Below are positions 6,610 to 15,022 of a DNA stretch of 64,000 nucleotides, piece after piece. The position numbers were made by a program, and so were the translations under genes. Within the stretch, counting starts at the first letter, position 1. Each line of letters begins with the position of its first letter. This DNA comes from Pseudomonadota bacterium (GTDB lineage: Bacteria > Pseudomonadota > Alphaproteobacteria > Rhodobacterales > Rhodobacteraceae): positions 41,379 to 105,378 of the forward strand of contig JAFEFU010000059.1 of the NCBI GenBank assembly GCA_018240425.1, read 5' to 3'. The notes beneath the pieces were generated by a model. It had not been told where the DNA came from and did no database searches. It saw only the letters and a program-made list of their open reading frames with translations.

Positions 6610-8109
6610 ATGAAAGAGATCGGCCACTGGATCAACGGCAAGCAGGTCAAGGGCACGTCCGGGCGCTTTGCCGACATCTACAACCCCGCGACCGGCGAAT
6701 TGCAGGCGCGCGTGGCTCTGGCCACCCCGGCCGAGCTTGACGCGGCGATCCGCGCCGCCGCCAAGGCACAGGAGGCCTGGGCCGCCACCAACCCGCAGCG
6801 CCGCGCCCGGGTGATGATGGCCTTCGGCGCGCTCATCAACAAGAACATCGAGAAGCTGGCCGAACTTGTCAGCCTCGAGCACGGCAAGACCCTGCCCGAC
6901 GCGCGCGGCGACGTGCAGCGCGGCCTCGAGGTGATCGAGGTCTGCATGGGCGCGCCGGCGATGCTGAAGGGCGAATATACCGACAACGCCGGCCCGGGCA
7001 TCGACCTTTACGCCATGCGCCAGCCCCTGGGCGTGGTCGCGGGCATCACCCCCTTCAACTTCCCGGCGATGATCCCGCTGTGGAAGATGGGACCGGCGCT
7101 GGTCTCGGGCAACGCCATGATCCTGAAACCGTCCGAGCGCGTGCCCTCGACCTCGCTGATGCTGGCCGAACTCGCGCAGGAGGCGGGCCTGCCCGACGGC
7201 GTCCTTCAGGTGGTGAACGGCGACAAGGAGATCGTGGACGCGATCCTTGACCACCCGACCATCCAGGGCGTGGGCTTCGTCGGCTCGACCCCGATCGCGC
7301 AATACATCTATGGCCGTGCCGCGACCAACGGCAAGCGCGCCCAGTGCTTCGGCGGCGCCAAGAACCACATGATCATCATGCCCGACGCCGACCTCGACAA
7401 GGCGGCGGACGCGCTGATCGGCGCGGGCTATGGCGCGGCGGGCGAACGCTGCATGGCGATCTCGGTCGCGGTGCCGGTCGGCGACAAGACAGCCGACGCG
7501 CTGGTCGAGCGGCTGGTGCCACGCATCGAGAAGCTGAAGGTCGGCCCCTACACCGCCGGAGACGACGTGGACTTCGGCCCGGTCATCACCCCCCAGTCGC
7601 GTGACCGCATCAACGGGCTGATCGCCTCGGGTGTCGAGCAGGGGGCGAAGCTCGTCGTCGACGGCCGCGGCATCCGCATCCAGGGCTACGAGAACGGCTT
7701 CTTCGTCGGCCCGACGCTCTTCGACAACGTCACCCGCGACATGGACATCTACAAGCAGGAGATCTTCGGCCCGGTCCTCAGCCAGGTGCGCGCCAAGAGC
7801 TATGACGAGGCGCTGAACCTGGTGATCGACAACGACTATGGCAACGGCACCGCGATCTACACCGCCGACGGCGACACGGCGCGCGACTTCGCCAGCCGCG
7901 TCAACGTCGGCATGGTCGGCATCAACTTCCCGATCCCGGTGCCCCTGTCCTACTATTCCTTCGGCGGCTGGAAGAAGTCGGCCTTCGGCGACCTGAACCA
8001 GTATGGCCCCGACGCCTTCCGCTTCTACACCAAGACCAAGACGGTGACGGCGCGCTGGTTCTCGGGGATCAAGGACGGGGTGGCGCTGAACTTCAAGGCG
8101 CTGGACTGA
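6610..8109 (+). CDS. mmsA: CoA-acylating methylmalonate-semialdehyde dehydrogenase
   Basis: A 499-residue member of the aldehyde dehydrogenase superfamily. It converts (methyl)malonate semialdehyde and CoA to propionyl- or acetyl-CoA in valine, beta-alanine and inositol breakdown. PFNFP with Asn150 and the catalytic Cys281 in AAGERCMAIS are visible. FGGAKNHMIIMPDAD is typical of MMSDH, as is the absence of the usual catalytic glutamate. AAAGGAGG precedes the ATG. It lies divergent to a LysR regulator. Its 3' side carries a structured repeat instead of further catabolic genes, so it is a single-gene unit here. Confidence 0.95.
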   Translation: MKEIGHWINGKQVKGTSGRFADIYNPATGELQARVALATPAELDAAIRAAAKAQEAWAATNPQRRARVMMAFGALINKNIEKLAELVSLEHGKTLPDARGDVQRGLEVIEVCMGAPAMLKGEYTDNAGPGIDLYAMRQPLGVVAGITPFNFPAMIPLWKMGPALVSGNAMILKPSERVPSTSLMLAELAQEAGLPDGVLQVVNGDKEIVDAILDHPTIQGVGFVGSTPIAQYIYGRAATNGKRAQCFGGAKNHMIIMPDADLDKAADALIGAGYGAAGERCMAISVAVPVGDKTADALVERLVPRIEKLKVGPYTAGDDVDFGPVITPQSRDRINGLIASGVEQGAKLVVDGRGIRIQGYENGFFVGPTLFDNVTRDMDIYKQEIFGPVLSQVRAKSYDEALNLVIDNDYGNGTAIYTADGDTARDFASRVNVGMVGINFPIPVPLSYYSFGGWKKSAFGDLNQYGPDAFRFYTKTKTVTARWFSGIKDGVALNFKALD

Positions 8110-8115
8110 CGGCGA

Positions 8116-8358
8116 CGGAGCGGCGCGAGGCCATCGCCTCGCGCGCAGCGCGGTCGGCTGCAACCTGCCCCGGCCGTGCGCCCGGCGCACGGCCAGCGCC
8201 CGCCCATCGGGCGGCGGGCGCTTTCGCACCCGCCTGGGCGGCCGCTGCCCGTGCCCCAGCGATCGGGATGGCGGGACACCCCTTGGCCTGCGCTGTCGCT
8301 CCGGCCAACGAACCGGGCAACGCGCCACTGGCGCGTCGCCTGATCGGTTCGCCGACAC
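8116..8358 (+). repeat. structured dispersed repeat, family 2 copy A
   Basis: A 243-bp element 6 bases after the mmsA stop codon. A homologous inverted copy lies at 14711-14952. Hairpins in order are GCGCGAGGC/CGCCTCGCGC, CCGTGCGC/GCGCACGG, GCGCCCGCC/GGCGGGCGC and ACGCGCC/GGCGCGT. The linker CCAGCGCCCGCC and the following region are shared with family 1, while the first, second and fourth stems differ by compensating changes. It fills the convergent mmsA/araC gap. No gene is present in 8110-8407. Confidence 0.8.
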
Positions 8359-8407
8359 GGTTGCTGCGGGCGTCATCGCCTCAGAACCGCCGGTCAGCCC
8401 CTTTCGT

Positions 8408-9340
8408 TCACGCCGCCCGCCGGAAGGCGGCCGGCGTCAGCCCCGCCTCTTTCCTGAACACCCGCGCGAAGGCCGCCTCGGACCCATAGCCCACCCGTTC
8501 GGCCACCTCGGCGACGGCCGAGCGGCCGTGGCGCAGCGCGTGGCGGGCGATCTGCATCCGCCACTGGGTCAGGTAGGCCATCGGCGTCATGTCCATCGCC
8601 GCGGCGAAGCGCATGGCAAAGCCGGTCCGCGACAGGCCCGCCTCGCGCGCGAGGTCGGCCACCGACCAGGCCCGGCCCGGATCGCGGTGCATCGCCTCAA
8701 GCGCCCGCGACAATTGCGGATCGGCCAGCCCGGCCAGCCCGGCCTGCGCCGCGCCCTCGCCGGCCAGGAACACCCTTAGCGCCTGCGCCAGGATGATCTC
8801 GGACATCTTCAGGGCGATGAGGTCGCCGCCGAACTGTGCGCCCCCGGCCTCGGTCCCGATCATGCGCAGCGTGTATTCCATCCACTTGCCCGCCGCCTGC
8901 CCGTAGTCGGCAAGGTGGATGAAGGGCGGCAACCGGTCGATCAGCGGATGGCGCGCCAGGGGGTCGAAGGCGAAATGGCCGCAGATCAGCTGCGTGTCAC
9001 GATCGTCGGCATCGCCGCCAAAGACCAGCGCCCCCTCGCCGGTGAAGCCGCTGAGCTCGATCACCCGCTCCAGGGGCAGCACATGGCCCTCGTTCACCGG
9101 GTCGCAGAACAGCCGGTGGCTGGCGCCCTTCGGCACGATCAGAAGGTCGCCCTGCTCCAGCGCCACCAGATCCCGCGCCCCCGCCACCCGCACCAGGCAC
9201 CGGCCGCGGTGGACGAAATGGAACCGCGCGACATTCTCGAAGGCCGGCACCTCCACCCCCCAGGGCGAGGTGAAGGAAGTGCGGAAATAGAGCGACCCGC
9301 GCAGGTTCAGCCGCAGAAGGATGTCGGACAGCAGATCCAT
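8408..9340 (-). CDS. AraC-family transcriptional regulator (cupin type)
   Basis: A 310-residue regulator with an N-terminal cupin-like sensing domain (about residues 1-180; GDLLIVPKGASHRL is the typical cupin strand) and a C-terminal pair of AraC helix-turn-helices (about 210-308; SVADLAREAGLSRTGFAMRF and VAERVGYGSEAAFARVFRKE). It is transcribed divergently from the DUF4142-cupredoxin pair, and two palindromes lie in the shared spacer. Control of that pair is a positional inference. The ligand is unknown. Confidence 0.9.
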   Translation of the reverse strand: MDLLSDILLRLNLRGSLYFRTSFTSPWGVEVPAFENVARFHFVHRGRCLVRVAGARDLVALEQGDLLIVPKGASHRLFCDPVNEGHVLPLERVIELSGFTGEGALVFGGDADDRDTQLICGHFAFDPLARHPLIDRLPPFIHLADYGQAAGKWMEYTLRMIGTEAGGAQFGGDLIALKMSEIILAQALRVFLAGEGAAQAGLAGLADPQLSRALEAMHRDPGRAWSVADLAREAGLSRTGFAMRFAAAMDMTPMAYLTQWRMQIARHALRHGRSAVAEVAERVGYGSEAAFARVFRKEAGLTPAAFRRAA

Positions 9341-9353
9341 CTCGCCCTCATCA

Positions 9354-9390
9354 ACAGTTCATCAACTGTCGCACATCCTGAACGATCAGG
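9354..9390. promoter_or_regulatory. two palindromes in the araC/DUF4142 spacer
   Basis: ACAGTTCATCAACTGT (9354-9369) is a perfect inverted repeat with 6-base arms. CCTGAACGATCAGG (9377-9390) is perfect with 5-base arms. The first is 14 bases before the araC start, suited to autoregulation. Both lie about 95-130 bases ahead of the DUF4142 start. Confidence 0.5.
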
Positions 9391-9482
9391 CAAGTATTGT
9401 GAACTTTCCATCATTCATCGTCCATTATTTATGTGTTTCAATCCTTGCCGGGGCACCTGCCCCGCCTGAAAGGAGACCGAAG

Positions 9483-10007
9483 ATGAACCGCACGATCCGC
9501 AATGTCCTTCTGGCCGCACTGGTGCTGCCATTCCCGGCGCTGGCCGAAAGCCCGGCCGACCTCAACGACGCGCAGATGGCCGATGTCGCCTATGTCGCCG
9601 ACAACATCGACATCCGTCAGGCGCACCTGGCGCTGGCGCTGTCGGACAATGCCGATGTCCGCGCCTTTGCCGACACGATGATCGCCGACCACACCGCGGT
9701 GAACGAGCAGGCGCTCGCGCTTCTGAAGAAGCTCGGCGTGAAGCCCGAGGACAATTTCCTGTCCCAGCAGCTCCTGAAGGGTGCGGCCGACACGATGACC
9801 AAGCTGTCGGCGCTGCGCGGCGCCGACTTCGACCGGGCCTATGCCGCCAACGAGCTGGCCTATCACAAGACGGTCAACGGGGTCGTGGGCGACGATTTCA
9901 TCCCCCACGCCAAGAATGCCCAGGTGAAGGCCCTGTTCGAGGCGGGTCTGAAGATCTTCAAGGCGCATGAGAAACACGCCGAAAAGATGGTGGCGGAACT
10001 GAAATGA
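9483..10007 (+). CDS. secreted DUF4142 ferritin-like protein
   Basis: A 174-residue protein with a signal peptide (residues 1-21, cut after FPALA) and a helical DUF4142 domain with regularly spaced histidines (QAHLALAL, DHTAVNEQ, AYHKTVNG, IPHAKNAQ). DUF4142 proteins are periplasmic, of unknown biochemical role and often stress-linked. AAGGAG precedes the ATG. The stop overlaps the next start (ATGA), so it is translationally coupled to a cupredoxin gene. Pairing with a copper protein suggests a periplasmic redox or metal function, which is inference. Confidence 0.88.
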   Translation: MNRTIRNVLLAALVLPFPALAESPADLNDAQMADVAYVADNIDIRQAHLALALSDNADVRAFADTMIADHTAVNEQALALLKKLGVKPEDNFLSQQLLKGAADTMTKLSALRGADFDRAYAANELAYHKTVNGVVGDDFIPHAKNAQVKALFEAGLKIFKAHEKHAEKMVAELK

Positions 10008-10351
10008 GCGCCGCCCCCACCCGGCGCGGCGTCCTGGGCGCCGCGCTCGCCCTGCCGCTGGCCTGGATCGGCGCGCGCGCTGCCCGGGCCGCGGCGGGCA
10101 CGCTCCACGAGGTCGAGATCAGCGGCATGGCCTTCGTCCCCCCCGAGATCGCGGCGGCCCCCGGCGACCGCGTCCGCTGGACCAACCGTGACCTCGTGCC
10201 CCACACCGCCACCGCAACCGACCAGAGCTGGACCAGCCCGCCCCTGAAGAAGGGAGACAGCTACACGCTCGAGGTGACGAAGGGCATGACCGGCACCTAC
10301 AAGTGCCGCTTCCACCCGTCGATGACCGGCACGATCAAGCTGTCGGGCTGA
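10004..10351 (+). CDS. periplasmic cupredoxin (plastocyanin/amicyanin-like)
   Basis: A 115-residue type I copper protein. The N-terminus has a twin-arginine-like signal (TRRGVLGAALALPLAW, cleavage near ARAARA). The mature domain of about 85 residues holds the four copper ligands: His in LVPHTAT and Cys-His-Met in YKCRFHPSM. This is the amicyanin/pseudoazurin arrangement with a short Cys-x2-His loop. It probably shuttles electrons in the periplasm, and no partner enzyme is adjacent. Its start overlaps the DUF4142 stop by four bases. Confidence 0.9.
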   Translation: MSAAPTRRGVLGAALALPLAWIGARAARAAAGTLHEVEISGMAFVPPEIAAAPGDRVRWTNRDLVPHTATATDQSWTSPPLKKGDSYTLEVTKGMTGTYKCRFHPSMTGTIKLSG

Positions 10352-10377
10352 ACCGGCGGCCCCTGCGCGAACGGAAC

Positions 10378-10400
10378 GGGGGCCGGCAATGCCGGCCCCC
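10378..10400. terminator. intrinsic terminator between convergent genes
   Basis: GGGGGCCGGC-AAT-GCCGGCCCCC forms a perfect 10-bp stem with a 3-base loop between the cupredoxin gene and the NCS1 permease gene. The flanking T-tract is poor, but the convergent position supports a bidirectional role. Confidence 0.7.
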
Positions 10401-10427
10401 GCCCATCTTGCTTCCGATTGCGCGATG

Positions 10428-11873
10428 TCAGGCCATCGCGGTTTCACGCGCGCTGGCCCGCAGCACGTAGTAGACCGCGCCGCCGATGCCCACGCCGAAG
10501 AACCAGCCGTAGGTGCCCCACCAGGCGGGAAGGACATTGGTGAAGGTCGGCAGGATCGACGAGAAGATCATCCCCACCGCCAGCGCGACGAAGGCCTTGG
10601 AATGCCAGCCGCTGCCGAAGCGGAACTCGCCGTCCTCCTGGTAAAGCGCGTTCACGTCCAGCTTCGTCTGGCGGATCAGATAATAGTCGACCATCATGAT
10701 CCCGAAGATCGGCCCCATCGTCGAGCCGATGAAGTTCACGAAGTGCGCGGCTCCGGTCTGCCAGGGCGCCCAGGGGTAGAGAACCAGCGCGATCCCCGCC
10801 GCGATGTAGCCACCCTTCTTGAAGTCGATGACCCGCGGGAAGACGTTGGCAAAGTCGAAGGCGGGCGAGACGAAGTTGGCGACCACGTTGATCCCCAGCG
10901 TCGCCACCGCGAAGGTCAGCGCCGCCAGCGCGGCCAGGAACCAGCTGTCGAACTTGGCCGAGATCTCGTCGGGATGCAGCAGCACCTCGCCGTAGACCGT
11001 ATAGGCCGCTGTCGTCGTCACCCCGGCGACCAGGCAGAAGGCCAGGAGGTTGACGGGAAGGCCCCACATGTTGCCGCGCTTCAGCGCCGACTCGCTGGTG
11101 GCATAGCGCGAGAAGTCGCAGAAGTTCAGGTAGAGCGCGGCGAAATAGGTGATCCAGGTCGCGGCCACCGCGGCCAGCGCCCCGAACGAGCCCGGCGCCC
11201 CGCTGACGCCCGCGTCAGCCGTGGCTTTCAGCAGGATGTCCTGCGGAATTTCGGAACCGAACGAGAAGGTGCCCGACTTGACCAGAAGGTAGATGGCCAG
11301 AAGCAGCATCATCACCCAGACCGCCGGCCCCGCCCAGTCCTGGAACCTGCGCACCGTCTCCATCCCCTTCTGGATGATGAGAAGCTGCAAGGCCCAGATG
11401 ATCACATAGCAGATGACCTCAAGCGTCGAATGGCCCAGCATGTGGCTGTTGGTGTGGAAGTCCAGCATCGACTGGTTGCGGATCAGAAGCGCGACGATCG
11501 CGCCCGAGGCGGCCGAGGTCTGCGCCCCGTACCAGAAGCAGGCGACCACCGCCCTGACCAGCGCCGGCACGTTGGCGCCGAAGGTCCCGAACGAGGCGCG
11601 GGCGAGAACCGGGAACGGCACCCCGGTCCTGACGCCGGCGATGCCCACGAGGCTCATCAGGCAGAAGATCACCAGCGAGCCGATGCCGATGGCGATGACG
11701 AAGTTGATGAAGCTGCCGCAGAGCAGGAACAGGCTCGCGGCCAGATAATAGCCCCACAAGCTGTGCACGTCCGATGTCCAGACGTTGAAGATGGAGAAAG
11801 CGCCCCACTTCCGCTCGGCGGCTGGCGCCAGATCCTCGTTGTGCAACGAGGGGGATGGATTGGTCAGTTGCAT
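10428..11873 (-). CDS. NCS1-family nucleobase/hydantoin permease
   Basis: A 481-residue transporter with about 12 hydrophobic segments. The N-terminus NPSLHNEDLAP-like region and FNVWTSDVHSLWGYY correspond to the first helix of Mhp1-type NCS1 carriers (NEDLAP and the W-x-S-DVHS motif). NCS1 proteins import allantoin, hydantoins, uracil or cytosine with Na+ or H+. Substrate cannot be fixed from sequence. A pyrimidine-degrading operon (preT/preA) lies about 12 kb away, so a pyrimidine-type substrate is plausible. It is a single-gene unit. Confidence 0.9.
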   Translation of the reverse strand: MQLTNPSPSLHNEDLAPAAERKWGAFSIFNVWTSDVHSLWGYYLAASLFLLCGSFINFVIAIGIGSLVIFCLMSLVGIAGVRTGVPFPVLARASFGTFGANVPALVRAVVACFWYGAQTSAASGAIVALLIRNQSMLDFHTNSHMLGHSTLEVICYVIIWALQLLIIQKGMETVRRFQDWAGPAVWVMMLLLAIYLLVKSGTFSFGSEIPQDILLKATADAGVSGAPGSFGALAAVAATWITYFAALYLNFCDFSRYATSESALKRGNMWGLPVNLLAFCLVAGVTTTAAYTVYGEVLLHPDEISAKFDSWFLAALAALTFAVATLGINVVANFVSPAFDFANVFPRVIDFKKGGYIAAGIALVLYPWAPWQTGAAHFVNFIGSTMGPIFGIMMVDYYLIRQTKLDVNALYQEDGEFRFGSGWHSKAFVALAVGMIFSSILPTFTNVLPAWWGTYGWFFGVGIGGAVYYVLRASARETAMA

Positions 11874-12160
11874 GCTCAGTCCCTTCCTGTGTCCCGGCAG
11901 CGCCGCCCTCAGAACGACGCGCCGACATGTTGCAGGACGCAGAACGGTGCATGTTCAACTTGTTCGATTGTTGACCGCCCCCGCGCCCTTCCCCAGCGGG
12001 CGGCACCGGCCCCTGTTCCGGTTGCCGCCTCGTGCGGAAGTCTGCGCGCGCCGGGGCGTCACGACAATTCGGCAAAGTCCGATTAGACCTTTCGTGATTT
12101 TTTGAAAATATTTCGGGTTTCCCAAGTCAATTCCGGCGCGTGATCCGGTGGAATCGAAAA
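11874..12160. other. non-coding spacer upstream of the permease
   Basis: There is no supportable gene. The stretch contains the minus-strand promoter region of the permease, including the sequence TTCAACTTGTTCGATTGTTGA, which has repeated TTCAA/TTGA half-sites and could bind a regulator. An A/T-rich segment is near 12085-12125. Confidence 0.4.
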
Positions 12161-12179
12161 GGGCGGCCAGCGGCCGCCC
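12161..12179 (-). terminator. terminator of the VPLPA-CTERM gene
   Basis: GGGCGGCC-AGC-GGCCGCCC forms an 8-bp stem. Read on the minus strand it is followed by TTTTCG, an intrinsic terminator form, starting 27 bases past the stop codon of the surface protein gene. Confidence 0.75.
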
Positions 12180-12206
12180 GGATCGTTCATGCGTTGCGCC
12201 GTCCGG

Positions 12207-12842
12207 TCAGGCCTTGCGGCGCCGGATCGCCCCCATTGCGCCCAGTCCGGCGAGCAGCGCGAGGCCCGCGGCCGGCAAGGGAACCGGCGCCGGGGCAAGC
12301 TGACCGTAGAGGTTGGCATGCGACAGGGATTGCTGGCCGGTGGCGATCTGCCAGGAACCGCTGGTCACACCGTTCGGCAGAAGGAATGCCGCCCAGCTGG
12401 GTCCGGTGATCCGGCTGCGCACGGGCCCGCCGCCCTGTCCGCTCTTGAAGGCGAGCACCAGGTTGGTCCAGGCAAAGCCCTTGGGCGCGGCCGGCAGGAT
12501 GAATGACCACAGGCCCGACAGCCCGCTGACGCCGGTGGCGCTCAGGATGGCGGGGCCGCTGTCCGTCTTGTCGATCAGCTGCACGCCGGTGCCGAAGGCG
12601 GCGCCCATCAGCGCAAACAGCGGGTCCGGGTTGGCGCCCTGGTTGTTGCCGCTGATGTTGCCGTTCCCGGTGGCGAAACAGGTCGCGCCGGGGGCCGCCG
12701 TCGTGACCTTGAACACCCGGGTGGTGCTGGTCACGGTGCCCGGGCAACTGGCGGTGACGGTGGTGGCCGAAGCCGCCCCGGCGGCAAGCAACGAACTTCC
12801 GATAAAGACTGCGGCCAGGACCGGCTTGAATTTGTTCAGCAT
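12207..12842 (-). CDS. VPLPA-CTERM sorted exported protein
   Basis: A 211-residue protein with an N-terminal signal peptide (about residues 1-26, ending ASA) and a C-terminal sorting signal of VPLPA, a hydrophobic helix LALLAGLGAMGAI and the basic tail RRRKA. This is the tripartite signal that alphaproteobacterial exosortases recognise, so the mature domain is probably exported to the cell surface or extracellular matrix. The middle (residues 27-185) is rich in Gly, Ser and Thr with two cysteines (CPG, TCF) and matches no family I recognise. No exosortase gene lies in this window. GGAG precedes the ATG. Confidence 0.85.
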   Translation of the reverse strand: MLNKFKPVLAAVFIGSSLLAAGAASATTVTASCPGTVTSTTRVFKVTTAAPGATCFATGNGNISGNNQGANPDPLFALMGAAFGTGVQLIDKTDSGPAILSATGVSGLSGLWSFILPAAPKGFAWTNLVLAFKSGQGGGPVRSRITGPSWAAFLLPNGVTSGSWQIATGQQSLSHANLYGQLAPAPVPLPAAGLALLAGLGAMGAIRRRKA

Positions 12843-13198
12843 AGCTCCGCACCCTAAAATTAAACACCTTTCCGCCATCTTCTTGCCATAATCGGCGCGA
12901 TGCAAGCCCGCCGTGCAACCGGCCAGCAAGTGCGTCGCTTCCACGCAGGTTCGCGCCACAATGCGCCCCGCGCGCGGCTTTGGTTTACAATTGCGCTACA
13001 ATCGCCGAGCACTCGGAGGAAATCCCGCCCTGAGGGGGCGTCACAAGCGATTCGCGCCCGCGCAAATGTGGCAGGATTAGGGCGTTGCGGAGGACCGCGC
13101 GGGGCCTGCCGGTTCCGGCCCGCGTCCCGCGTCCCGCGCCCGGCGAACCTATGGGCTTTTGCCGCCAGAAGGCCTATGACACGGGCAGGAGGTTCCCC
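12843..13198. other. non-coding divergent spacer
   Basis: A 356-bp spacer between the VPLPA-CTERM gene and the RcnB-like gene. The first 50 bases are A/T-rich (AAAATTAAACACC), consistent with the minus-strand promoter. TTTACAATTGCGCTACAAT near 12982-13000 could be promoter sequence. No gene is seen. Confidence 0.4.
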
Positions 13199-13531
13199 AT
13201 GTCCAGACTGACCTGCCTTGCCCTGTTCCTTTGCCTGGTTTTCGCCCCCGCCGCCGAGGCCAAGTCCGGCCGCTGTCCGCCCGGTCTCGCCAAGAAGGCG
13301 GTGCCCTGCGTGCCGCCGGGGCAGGCAAAGAAATACTACCGGACCTGGGAGCGCGGCGACTATCTGGACGACGGCGACTATCGGCCCCTGCTCTATCCGC
13401 GCCGCTACGGTCTGCCCCCCCTGCCCGCCGGCCAGCGCTATGTGATCGTCGGCAACCGCATCATGGTGGTCAGCGACGACAACTACCGCATCCTCTCGAT
13501 CCTGCAGGCGGTTCAGTCCATTCTGAACTGA
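13199..13531 (+). CDS. small secreted RcnB-like protein
   Basis: A 110-residue protein with a signal peptide (residues 1-21, cleaved after PAAEA). A cysteine pair follows (GRCPPGLAKKAVPC), then a compact C-terminal part resembling the RcnB/DUF-type periplasmic fold, with YGLPPLPAGQRYVIVGNRIMVV and a final hydrophobic helix. AGGAGG lies 6 bases before the ATG. RcnB relatives are linked to nickel/cobalt homeostasis, but most family members are uncharacterised and the function here is unknown. Confidence 0.75.
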   Translation: MSRLTCLALFLCLVFAPAAEAKSGRCPPGLAKKAVPCVPPGQAKKYYRTWERGDYLDDGDYRPLLYPRRYGLPPLPAGQRYVIVGNRIMVVSDDNYRILSILQAVQSILN

Positions 13532-13606
13532 CGCCCGTCGCGCGGCACCGGCGATTGACCGCGCCCGCGCGCTGGTGCAGTCATGGAGCGCGCGCGAGGA
13601 GCCGCC

Positions 13607-14038
13607 ATGACCGCCTTCGACCTGACCCGTTTCCTGCCCTACCAGCTCGCCGCCGCCGCCGAGCGGGTCAGCCGCGACTTCGCCGAGACCTACCGGCGCG
13701 AATTCGACATCTCGATCCCCGAATGGCGGGTGCTGGCCCATCTGAACCAGTCCGGCGAGGTGTCGGTGCGCGACATCGAAAACCGGGTGGCGATGGACAA
13801 GTCCAAGGTCAGCCGTGCCGCCTCGCGGCTGGAGCAGGCGGGCTATGTGGTCAAGCGCGTCAACATGGGCGACCGGCGGCTGGTCGTGCTCAGCCTGACC
13901 GGGCGCGGCCGCGACCTGATGGAGCGGATCATTCCCAGGGCCCTGGCCTATCAGGCGGCGCTGATGGAACGGCTCGGACCGGCGGCGCCCTTGATGGCCG
14001 GGGCGCTTGCCACCATCATCGAGGGAGAAAAACCGTGA
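13607..14038 (+). CDS. MarR-family transcriptional regulator
   Basis: A 143-residue winged-helix regulator. The DNA-binding region is at about residues 40-100 (SVRDIENRVAMDKSKVSRAASRLEQAG with the wing GDRRLVVLSLT). GAGGAG lies ahead of the ATG. Its stop overlaps the GTG start of maiA (GTGA), so the pair is translationally coupled. It probably controls aromatic amino-acid (homogentisate) breakdown through a small aromatic ligand, inferred from the neighbour. Confidence 0.9.
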   Translation: MTAFDLTRFLPYQLAAAAERVSRDFAETYRREFDISIPEWRVLAHLNQSGEVSVRDIENRVAMDKSKVSRAASRLEQAGYVVKRVNMGDRRLVVLSLTGRGRDLMERIIPRALAYQAALMERLGPAAPLMAGALATIIEGEKP

Positions 14039-14667
14039 CCCCCGTCCTTTACGACTACTGGCGCTCGTCGGCTTCCTACCGGGTGCGGATCGCGCTCGCA
14101 CACCTTGGGCTTGCCTGGGATGCCGTGTCGGTCAACCTCGCCGACGGCAGCCAGCGCGGCGCCGAGAATCTCGCGCGCAACCCGCAGGGACTGGTTCCGA
14201 CGCTCGAGATCGACGGTCTGGTGCTGACCCAGTCGCTGGCGATCATCGAATACCTCGCCGAGACGCGGGGCGGCGGCCTCCTGCCCTCCGACGCCCCCGG
14301 GCGGGCGCGGGTGCGGGCGCTCTCCTACGCGGTGGCGATGGAGATCCACCCGGTCTGCAACCTGTCGGTCGCCGGCTATGCGGTGAAGGCGGCGGCGGGG
14401 ACGCTCTCGACCGAGGACTGGATGCGCCACTTCATCCATCGCGGCCTGGCGGCACTGGAAACCATGCTGGCCGGCCGGTCCCCGGGGGGCTTCTGTCACG
14501 GCGGCGGGCTGACGATGGCCGATTGCTGCCTGGTCCCGCAGATCTACAACGCCCGCCGCTGGGGCGTGGATCTGGCGGCGATGCCGACCCTGGTGCGCAT
14601 CGACGCGGCGCTGGCAACACATCCAGCGGTTCAGGCCGCCCACCCCGACCGCTGGGGCAAGGCATAG
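14035..14667 (+). CDS. maiA: maleylacetoacetate isomerase (zeta-class GST)
   Basis: A 210-residue enzyme that isomerises maleylacetoacetate to fumarylacetoacetate using glutathione, the penultimate step of tyrosine/homogentisate degradation. The zeta-class signature YWRSSASYRVRIAL is at residues 8-21 and includes the catalytic serines. NPQGLVPTLEIDG and LTQSLAIIEYLAE are the glutathione-binding segments. The GTG start overlaps the marR stop. The other homogentisate pathway genes are not in the window. Confidence 0.92.
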   Translation: MTPVLYDYWRSSASYRVRIALAHLGLAWDAVSVNLADGSQRGAENLARNPQGLVPTLEIDGLVLTQSLAIIEYLAETRGGGLLPSDAPGRARVRALSYAVAMEIHPVCNLSVAGYAVKAAAGTLSTEDWMRHFIHRGLAALETMLAGRSPGGFCHGGGLTMADCCLVPQIYNARRWGVDLAAMPTLVRIDAALATHPAVQAAHPDRWGKA

Positions 14668-14710
14668 GGCAAGGTTTAATCCAGGCGAAGCGGCGCGGGC
14701 CGGCTCTGGC

Positions 14711-14952
14711 GTGACCCGGACCGATCAGGGGACGCGCCGGTGGCGCGTCACCCGGTCCGGTTGGCCGAAGCGCGAGCGCAGGCCAAGGGGTGTTCCGCAA
14801 GCCCGGCGATCTGGGCACGGCCGGTGCCTGCCCAGGCGGGTGCGAAGCGCCCGCCGCCCGATGGGCGGGCGCTGGCCGTGCGCCGGGCGCACGGCTGGGG
14901 CAAGAGGAAGCCGATCGCTCGCTGCGCGAGGCGACGGCCTCGCGCAGCCCCC
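14711..14952 (-). repeat. structured dispersed repeat, family 2 copy B
   Basis: This 242-bp element, read on the minus strand, aligns along its length with the copy at 8116-8358. It has the same four hairpins (first stem CTGCGCGAGGC/CGCCTCGCGCAG, then CCGTGCGC/GCGCACGG, GCGCCCGCC/GGCGGGCGC, and GACGCGCC/GGCGCGTC). It occupies the convergent gap between maiA and uvrA. No gene is present in 14668-15022. Confidence 0.8.
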
Positions 14953-15022
14953 GACGCGCAACCCCGCTTCGTTTGGCCCGCACGGAAACGGCCGTCCCCG
15001 CGCGGTCCGACGAGTCATCCCC

